From: Atopobium sp.
GTDB taxonomy: Bacteria > Actinomycetota > Coriobacteriia > Coriobacteriales > Atopobiaceae
Length of the DNA: 18,397 bases
Reading direction: 5' to 3'
Assembly: GCA_015258785.1 (NCBI GenBank)
Contig: JABZHP010000018.1
Coordinates: forward strand, 1 to 18,397
Positions 13,051 through 18,397 of the stretch are shown here, in pieces (the first letter of the stretch is position 1; the number at the start of each line of letters is the position of its first letter). The position numbers were made by a program, and so were the translations under genes. The notes beneath the pieces were generated by a model. That model was not told the DNA's origin and did no database searches. It saw nothing but the letters and a program-made list of their open reading frames with translations.

Positions 13051-16000
13051 ATGAGCAACTTTAAGAAGACGTTTGCAACTATGTTTGCAGCCGTAATGAT
13101 GCTTACCGGTATCATTATTTTAGGTACAAGCACTGTTGCAAAGGCAGTGACCTATCCGTTGACGCAGAACATTGATTTTGGCTCTGACGGAGTACTTACT
13201 GTTAACCTTAAGCCCACTTCACCCACAACTGTTAAGGGCAACGCAAACATCTCCACAGGTATCGAGATTGACGCAACTGGACTTCATAAGCCAATCGACG
13301 GTCTTTACCTGGAGATTGAGGTAAACACCAAGCAGTCCTCTACGGATATCAACAACACCAACAACATTACTCCTGATACCTATCTTGATAACTTTGCTAC
13401 TCCAGCAGCAGCTACACAGCCTATTATCAAGCGCGAGGAGACCATCGTTACCCCTGATGGCAGGACCATTAAGCGCCTGTACCTCAACACTATCGATACC
13501 ACCGTTAAGCTGGAGCTCCCTTACGTTATGAGCTTCAGAGACATGGTTACCCCAGCAGATTTCCAGCTCAAGCCAGTTGTTCGTGTGTACAATGCAGACG
13601 GCACCGAGCTTGCCAACATGCCTGATCAGACATACTCCATCACCTACGACAAACCTTGGCTCATGAAGCAGGTTGCAGGTGAAGAGACTAACGATCAGCT
13701 CCTGTATGGTGGCATTAACGCCCCAGGTGATTCGTCCGCTCTTTCCAACGATAAAACCGCAGACGTCATCTTCAACTTTAGGCTTTACCAGTACTATCGT
13801 GCTTATCGCTCCATCATTATCACCGATACCCTTCCTACGTACGTAAATGCAGCAGGTCAGACCGTTACCGCTCACTTTGACCCAGCTAAGAACCCTAACT
13901 GGACGCTCAGCCCAGATGGACGTACCGTAACCCTCAAATTTGATATTCCTGCAGGAATCACCATTCTTAACGACTACATCAGAGATAACCTTCCTGCATA
14001 TTCCCAGCTCAAGCTTTCCTTCCCGGGCGCGCGCTACCTCAACGGCACTAATCGCGTGATCTTCAACAACACTGCAACGGTTCAGGGTATCCCTTACAAC
14101 CCAAGTGCAGCAGAAGAGACCGTGGGTCAGGTTCCAGGCAACGAGCACAACTTTGATGACGATAGCAAGCAGTTCCGCCTTGCCGGTAATGACTTTAGCG
14201 GCAACGGTATGCTCAGCAAACGTGGTCCAGTAACCATTCAGTTTGACAAAAACGGCCTTGCTGTTAGGAAGCTTGACTACACTATCAAGCTGGTCAACAA
14301 GCTGGACACCCCACTCACCGACATCGAGTTCATCGAGGATGTTGCTAACACCGACAACCGCCTCTTCATGACTGCGCTGACCGGCAATCTTGTTGCAGTT
14401 GGCCAGCGAGTTGGACTCTCCATGGACCAGATTGAGGTCCGCGGCTACAAGGCTGACGGCAGCTATGACATCATTCCTACCAGGAAGAACGGCGCAAACT
14501 GGCTTTACCGTGCTGACATGAACTCGGCAAGCCAGCAGCAGCTGCAGTCCTATCTGGACCAGATCAACCAGGGCACACTTGATCCATCCAACGCTTCCGC
14601 TGTGTCTCCTCAGTACAGGAAGATTGGTATTTACTTCAAGAACGTAACCCTGCAGCCAACTAGCAACATTGATTTCAACATCCAGATGATGTTCATGAAT
14701 CCATTTGGCGAGGTCTACAGCGACAGACCTCTTACCAACATCATCAAGGTCAACGCCAACAAAGTTAATACCGACGGTACCAAGACCCCAATGAACTTCT
14801 CCGCAAATTGGGATACTCGCTTTACTCCATTTAGCGAGAAGGTCTGGCTGTCCAAGTCCTCTTGGTACCAGCGCGTTGGTATGCCTAACGAGCGCTTCAG
14901 TGCTCGCGTGGGCTTTGCGCTGACAGAGCTTTCACCTGCTCGTTACCTGAAGAATCCAACCTTCGTCGATCTTCTCCCTGCTGGCGTTTCTTATGACGAG
15001 AATACCTCTGTTTCACCAATTGCTGACTCACTGCAGCCTGAGAAGGTTGAGTACATCAAGAACTACAACGAGACTGGACGCAATGCAATCAAGATTACCC
15101 TTCCATCTGGATACGTGTATCAGTATGGAACCATGGGTTATGAGATTAGGAACCTGGTAATCAACGACGACATCATTCCTTCTAAGGCCGAGAATGACGT
15201 TCTGAACAACAATAATGACGTTTACTTCTACGCCACAAACTGGACTCACGGTACACCAGATGATTTCTCTGGTATGTACAACGCCAGTAACTTTGTCAAG
15301 GATGACCTCGACATCAATATGAATGGTGTCACTGATGAGACTATTCTGAAGGCAACCGCAAAGGTTCTTGGCAACAACGTTGAGAGTATCCAGTCTGATA
15401 AACACATCCGTAGTCTTGAGCCAAACATCGCTGGCGGCGGTACATTCTACGGTAGGGCATTTACCTCGGCTACTATCATGACTGACTTTGCTGGCGTCAC
15501 CGATACCAGCGGACTCTTCCAGTATCGTCTGAGCATTCGTAACTACTACAACACGCCAATGAATAAGATCCTTATGTACGACGTGTTGCCATATGTGGGC
15601 GACGGCAGAAACTCTGCTTTCAGCAATACACTTCAGGGTCCTATTGAGCTGAAGATTGGCTCAACTGACGTCAGCTCCCAGTACGATATTTACTATCGTA
15701 CTGATGAACACCCAGCTCAGAACGATATCAACGAGATTAACAGCCCAGAGTGGACTAAGACTCCAGCTGACTACACCAAGGTAACGGCAATCAAGATCGT
15801 TGGTAAGGATGGCACTATTTTGCCTCCATACACCGTTCTGTCTGCGGTTCTTACCATGAAGGCACCACTGTATGATCCAAACCTCTCCGAGGCTCTTGCA
15901 TACAACGACATGAGCGTTATCTACAACAACGAAGCAGCTATGCGCCGTACCGAGAAGGTCGCAAACCAGCTTGTTGACATCATGGATGTCAAGGTAGAGA

Positions 16001-17586
16001 AGAAGTGGCTTGACGCTGACGGCAACGCAATTGCTCAGCCAGATGCTACCTCCATTACCGTAAAGCTTCTTGCCGACGGCGTAGATACTGGTAAGACACT
16101 TGACCTTACCGCAGCCAACAACTGGACTGCTTCGTTCACACACCTTCGTAAGTACACCATTGAGACTCACAACGACGGTACCAGCACAAAGACTCCTATC
16201 GTCTACACTCTTGAAGAGGTAGGCACAGACGCTAATGGCATGGTCACTTACAATGGCAAGAAGTACAAGGTGACTGCTACTTCTGGTCAGGCAGATGAGA
16301 ATTCACCAAACGATTCCGTTGCACTGAGTGTTACCAACCAGCTGCAGCAGGAGAAGGTCTCCGTCTCTGGCAAGAAGCTCTGGGACGACTCCAACGATAA
16401 CGACGGTAAGCGCCCAGCTTCCATTGTTGTCAGGCTTCTTGCGGATGGTGTTGAAGTTCAGCACAAGACTGTTACCGCTGCAGATAACTGGGAGTACACC
16501 TTCTCTGACCTGCCTAAGTTCAATGGCAATGCAGAGATTACTTACACCGTTTCTGAGGATGCTGTACCTGACTACACCACAAGCATCAATGGCTTTGAAA
16601 TTACAAACCAGCATGCTCCTGAGGCTTTGAGCATCCCAGTTAAGAAGGTCTGGGTTGACGATAATAATGCTCAGGGCCTGCGTCCTACTAGTGTTCACGT
16701 CAGGCTTTATGCAGACGGCACCCAGGTGGGCGAGTTTGATCTGAACGCAGCTAACAACTGGTCTCACATCTTCAACGGCCTGCCACGTTACACTGCTGGT
16801 CACGAGATTGAGTACACCGTCAAGGAAGACCCAATTGCTCACTACACATCTTCCTATTCCGGCTCTTCAGCTACTGAGCTTACAGTTACCAACACCATTG
16901 AAGGTAAGGTTTCTGTTCCAGTAACAAAGAAGTGGATTGGTGCACCTGCTGATAGCGTAACTATTCACCTGCTCGCTGACGGTGTTGAGGTTCAGAGCGC
17001 AACTCTGACCGCTGCAGACAACTGGCAGCATACGTTCAGCAACCTTAATCAGTACAACAATGGTGCGCTGATCAACTACACCATTAATGAGGATGCAGTT
17101 GACGGCTACACCACCCAGATTACCGGCGACGCTGCCAACTATGTGGTAACCAACACCAACATGAAGACTCGCGATATTCCGGTCACCAAGGTTTGGGAGA
17201 ACCAGGAAGGCGATTCCGCTGAGATTGTTCTGTATCGTGATGGTGTCGAGGTTGATAGGGTAACCATCACCAAGGCTGACGACTGGAAGCACACCTTCAG
17301 CAACCTTGAGTTCTACGACAAGACTGATGGTCACGAGTACGCATACACCATCTCCGAGACTCCTATTTCTGGCTACACAACCCAGATTACTGGTAATCAG
17401 GACGACGGTTTCACAGTGACCAACACTGCTCCTGTTGTTCCTCCAACCACACCTCCTACCACCCCAGAGCCTAAGAAGCCAGGTCTTCCTTACACTGGTG
17501 ACGCTTCAGGCATTGCTTCAATCGTTGGAGCTACAGCTCTGTCCCTGAGTGGTCTTGGTATTGCTCTGAGAAGGAAGAACAGCTAA
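13051..17586 (+). CDS. LPXTG-anchored surface adhesin with five CnaB-type domains
   Basis: 1511 residues from ATG 13051. A signal peptide (MSNFKKTF, then a hydrophobic core, cleavage near TVAKA-VTYP, about residue 31) starts the protein. A region of about 940 residues follows with repeated strand-rich modules (IIITDTLPTYVN; KILMYDVLPYVGDGRN) like isopeptide-forming fimbrial/adhesin domains. Five CnaB-type repeats begin near residues 975, 1101, 1195, 1286 and 1374. Each has an N-terminal Lys (V.KKW), a central Glu (YT(V/I)xE) and a C-terminal Asn (VTN), the triad expected for an intramolecular isopeptide bond. Then comes a Pro/Thr spacer, LPYTG (1479-1483), a hydrophobic helix and RRKNS: a class-A sortase signal. 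No sortase is in the window. Codon choice looks optimised (AAC, AAG, ACC, GTT), suggesting high expression. The frame is open back to TTG 12973 but the signal peptide fixes the start. Confidence 0.93.
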   Translation: MSNFKKTFATMFAAVMMLTGIIILGTSTVAKAVTYPLTQNIDFGSDGVLTVNLKPTSPTTVKGNANISTGIEIDATGLHKPIDGLYLEIEVNTKQSSTDINNTNNITPDTYLDNFATPAAATQPIIKREETIVTPDGRTIKRLYLNTIDTTVKLELPYVMSFRDMVTPADFQLKPVVRVYNADGTELANMPDQTYSITYDKPWLMKQVAGEETNDQLLYGGINAPGDSSALSNDKTADVIFNFRLYQYYRAYRSIIITDTLPTYVNAAGQTVTAHFDPAKNPNWTLSPDGRTVTLKFDIPAGITILNDYIRDNLPAYSQLKLSFPGARYLNGTNRVIFNNTATVQGIPYNPSAAEETVGQVPGNEHNFDDDSKQFRLAGNDFSGNGMLSKRGPVTIQFDKNGLAVRKLDYTIKLVNKLDTPLTDIEFIEDVANTDNRLFMTALTGNLVAVGQRVGLSMDQIEVRGYKADGSYDIIPTRKNGANWLYRADMNSASQQQLQSYLDQINQGTLDPSNASAVSPQYRKIGIYFKNVTLQPTSNIDFNIQMMFMNPFGEVYSDRPLTNIIKVNANKVNTDGTKTPMNFSANWDTRFTPFSEKVWLSKSSWYQRVGMPNERFSARVGFALTELSPARYLKNPTFVDLLPAGVSYDENTSVSPIADSLQPEKVEYIKNYNETGRNAIKITLPSGYVYQYGTMGYEIRNLVINDDIIPSKAENDVLNNNNDVYFYATNWTHGTPDDFSGMYNASNFVKDDLDINMNGVTDETILKATAKVLGNNVESIQSDKHIRSLEPNIAGGGTFYGRAFTSATIMTDFAGVTDTSGLFQYRLSIRNYYNTPMNKILMYDVLPYVGDGRNSAFSNTLQGPIELKIGSTDVSSQYDIYYRTDEHPAQNDINEINSPEWTKTPADYTKVTAIKIVGKDGTILPPYTVLSAVLTMKAPLYDPNLSEALAYNDMSVIYNNEAAMRRTEKVANQLVDIMDVKVEKKWLDADGNAIAQPDATSITVKLLADGVDTGKTLDLTAANNWTASFTHLRKYTIETHNDGTSTKTPIVYTLEEVGTDANGMVTYNGKKYKVTATSGQADENSPNDSVALSVTNQLQQEKVSVSGKKLWDDSNDNDGKRPASIVVRLLADGVEVQHKTVTAADNWEYTFSDLPKFNGNAEITYTVSEDAVPDYTTSINGFEITNQHAPEALSIPVKKVWVDDNNAQGLRPTSVHVRLYADGTQVGEFDLNAANNWSHIFNGLPRYTAGHEIEYTVKEDPIAHYTSSYSGSSATELTVTNTIEGKVSVPVTKKWIGAPADSVTIHLLADGVEVQSATLTAADNWQHTFSNLNQYNNGALINYTINEDAVDGYTTQITGDAANYVVTNTNMKTRDIPVTKVWENQEGDSAEIVLYRDGVEVDRVTITKADDWKHTFSNLEFYDKTDGHEYAYTISETPISGYTTQITGNQDDGFTVTNTAPVVPPTTPPTTPEPKKPGLPYTGDASGIASIVGATALSLSGLGIALRRKNS

Positions 17587-17621
17587 TAGCTAGAGTTCTA
17601 AACTCGCTGATTGCGATTAAA

Positions 17622-17655
17622 ACAGGCTCCTGGTAAAACCAGGAGCCTGTTTTTG
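17622..17655 (+). terminator. Terminator of the adhesin gene
   Basis: A perfect 13-base stem, ACAGGCTCCTGGT (17622-17634) and ACCAGGAGCCTGT (17638-17650), around AAA, followed by TTTTTG. A textbook Rho-independent terminator 36 bases after the stop; the A-run before the stem may make it bidirectional. Confidence 0.92.
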
Positions 17656-17684
17656 TGTAGCTCGGCAAGGCCAGTCAGGGCCAT

Positions 17685-17730
17685 CCAAGTCGCCAAGGTT
17701 GCCAAGGCCACCAAGTCCACCAAGGTCGCC
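17685..17730. repeat. 9-bp tandem repeat CCAAGGYCR-type
   Basis: Five consecutive CAAG-headed units (one of 8 and four of 9 bases, e.g. CAAGGTTGC, CAAGGCCAC, CAAGTCCAC, CAAGGTCGC). Both strands read as low-complexity peptides (Lys-Ala on plus, Gly-Leu on minus) without ribosome sites, so I treat it as non-coding. Confidence 0.6.
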
Positions 17731-17806
17731 GTATGTGGAGCACAGAACCATGAAGCCATACCGCTTTCCTGGGGTTTTGCAAAGTTCCCACTCCCGCTTC
17801 AGCGCC

Positions 17807-17834
17807 AAGTGGTAAAAAATGCGTTTAGTTGGGG
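17807..17834 (+). repeat. Fourth copy of the GGTAAAAAAT...TTAGTTGGGG repeat
   Basis: Twenty-eight bases identical to 9157-9184. The match ends two bases before the sequence that starts to look like the end of the adjoining insertion sequence, so the IS may have inserted into or beside this repeat. Confidence 0.8.
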
Positions 17835-17893
17835 GTTACATGGTCGTGTCCCGAAAAGTGGTGTAAGTAAGCATTTCAGTCATTTAAAAGAAG

Positions 17894-17949
17894 TGCGGTT
17901 ATTTCCTAAAATATAGTCACCAAACCAATTCAGAAAGGAAATAACCGCA
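17894..17949 (+). promoter_or_regulatory. Hairpin sequestering the transposase ribosome site
   Basis: TGCGGTTATTTCCT (17894-17907) and AGGAAATAACCGCA (17936-17949) are perfectly complementary, with a 28-base loop. The right arm contains the Shine-Dalgarno AAGGAA and ends at the base before ATG 17950. Transcripts entering from outside would hide the ribosome site, a known way in which insertion sequences limit transposase made by read-through; its use here is inferred. Confidence 0.7.
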
Positions 17950-18397
17950 ATGCAAACTCTACACGAAACTGAGCTCTCCTACACCCAAGATCACAAATTA
18001 GATCTCAATGGTATGGCACGAGTACTGCTTGAAGACTTAGTAAATACCGTAATGGTTGAGCAAGTAGAAGAGCTTGGTTGTGTTCGCAATGGTTACCGAG
18101 AGCGAAAGCTCGTAACTTCAGTTGGAACTCTTACCTTAAAAATTCCAAAACTCCGTGAAGGAACCTATTTTCCTGACGATATCGTAAGCAAGTGGAGCAG
18201 ATGTGATACAGCTCTTGCAAGCTGTATCTGTGATATGTGGACCTTAGGTATTTCAAACCGTAAGGTAGAAAAAGCACTGAGTGAGCTTGGTGTTGAAAAG
18301 ATCAGCAGAAGCAGAGTCTCGAGACTCGTTAAGTCTTTAGATGAAGAGGTAGATGACTTAAGACACGGCTCTTTGTCTTTTGACAGATGGCCTTACC
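17950..18397 (+). CDS. IS256/Mutator-family transposase, N-terminal part (truncated by window end)
   Basis: 149 complete codons run open to the last base. The translation resembles the N-terminus of IS256 (Mutator, PF00872) transposases: GYRERKLVTSVGTLTLKIPK followed by LREGTYFPDD is the family hallmark (G.R.R...T..G...L..PR...G.F.P), and MWTLGISNRKVEKALSEL with SRSRVSRLVKSLDEEV is the conserved helix-turn-helix-like region. The DDE catalytic residues lie beyond the window, so integrity cannot be judged. Start ATG 17950 follows AAAGGAA at 17934-17940. Confidence 0.92.
   Translation, partial: MQTLHETELSYTQDHKLDLNGMARVLLEDLVNTVMVEQVEELGCVRNGYRERKLVTSVGTLTLKIPKLREGTYFPDDIVSKWSRCDTALASCICDMWTLGISNRKVEKALSELGVEKISRSRVSRLVKSLDEEVDDLRHGSLSFDRWPY

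Larger units (their letters stand above)
17840..18397 (+). mobile_element. IS256-family insertion sequence, left part (right end outside window)
   Basis: The element comprises a probable left end (GTGTCCCGAAAAGTGGTGTA from 17846, like the terminal repeats of IS256-family elements), a short leader and the transposase gene. The exact first base cannot be fixed without the right end or an empty site; 17840 is an estimate. Confidence 0.65.

Noticed and set aside
13219..14148. 309-residue minus-strand ORF inside the adhesin gene
   Set aside because: Antisense shadow caused by biased codon use in the highly optimised adhesin; no domain or ribosome site.
17611..17916. ORFs on both strands over the 9-bp repeat and IS end
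   Set aside because: They read through a terminator stem and the IS boundary and owe their length to the tandem repeat.
1..18397. tRNA or rRNA genes
   Set aside because: No cloverleaf with a TTC-arm motif or rRNA-like conserved sequence was noticed on either strand.

Overview
The window looks like chromosome from a mid-GC actinobacterium, most plausibly Coriobacteriia of the Atopobiaceae type (Lancefieldella/Atopobium/Olsenella-like). I infer this from gene style, protein flavour and intergenic hairpins; I ran no search. Gram-positive cell organisation is directly supported by an LPXTG-anchored, CnaB-repeat surface protein.

Layout. 1-149: 3' end of an ABC-F-type ATPase. 352-4016: a tightly packed three-gene MacAB/YknXYZ-type ABC exporter (membrane-fusion protein, ATPase, FtsX-type permease) closed by a strong hairpin at 4086-4115. 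4136-4825 (minus): a SIMPL/DUF541 protein. 5168-6031: an AT-rich two-gene cassette, an XRE regulator with a hydrophobic C-terminus plus a small membrane protein, with its own promoter, operator-like repeats and terminator. 6426-6926: an isoprenylcysteine-carboxylmethyltransferase-like membrane methyltransferase with a perfect 16-bp palindrome upstream. 7097-9034: a glycoside hydrolase family 2 enzyme. 9035-9573: a repeat-rich convergent intergenic region. 9574-12400 (minus): a three-gene flavin operon, transcribed apbE, then an NAD(P)H-dependent FMN reductase, then a longer paralogue with a PAS-like domain and a Pro/Ala tether. 12401-13050: a long non-coding stretch with a tandem repeat, a hairpin/T-tract and a 15-codon ORF. 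13051-17586: a 1511-residue LPXTG adhesin. 17656-18397: repeats, then the left part of an IS256-family insertion sequence that runs off the window.

The best candidate for an undescribed system is the flavin operon. The 405-residue reductase ends in D-A-T-S-G-A-S-A, which fits the degenerate DgxtsAT/S acceptor motif of ApbE flavin transferases, and its gene lies in the same operon as a signal-less (cytoplasmic) ApbE. This suggests a reductase that carries a second, covalently bound FMN at the very end of a flexible Pro/Ala arm.

Other structures worth following are a dispersed GGTAAAAAAT...TTAGTTGGGG repeat arranged as inverted copies near 9161-9308 with a further copy immediately beside the IS element, a Shine-Dalgarno-sequestering stem in the IS element, and the AT-rich XRE/membrane-protein cassette.
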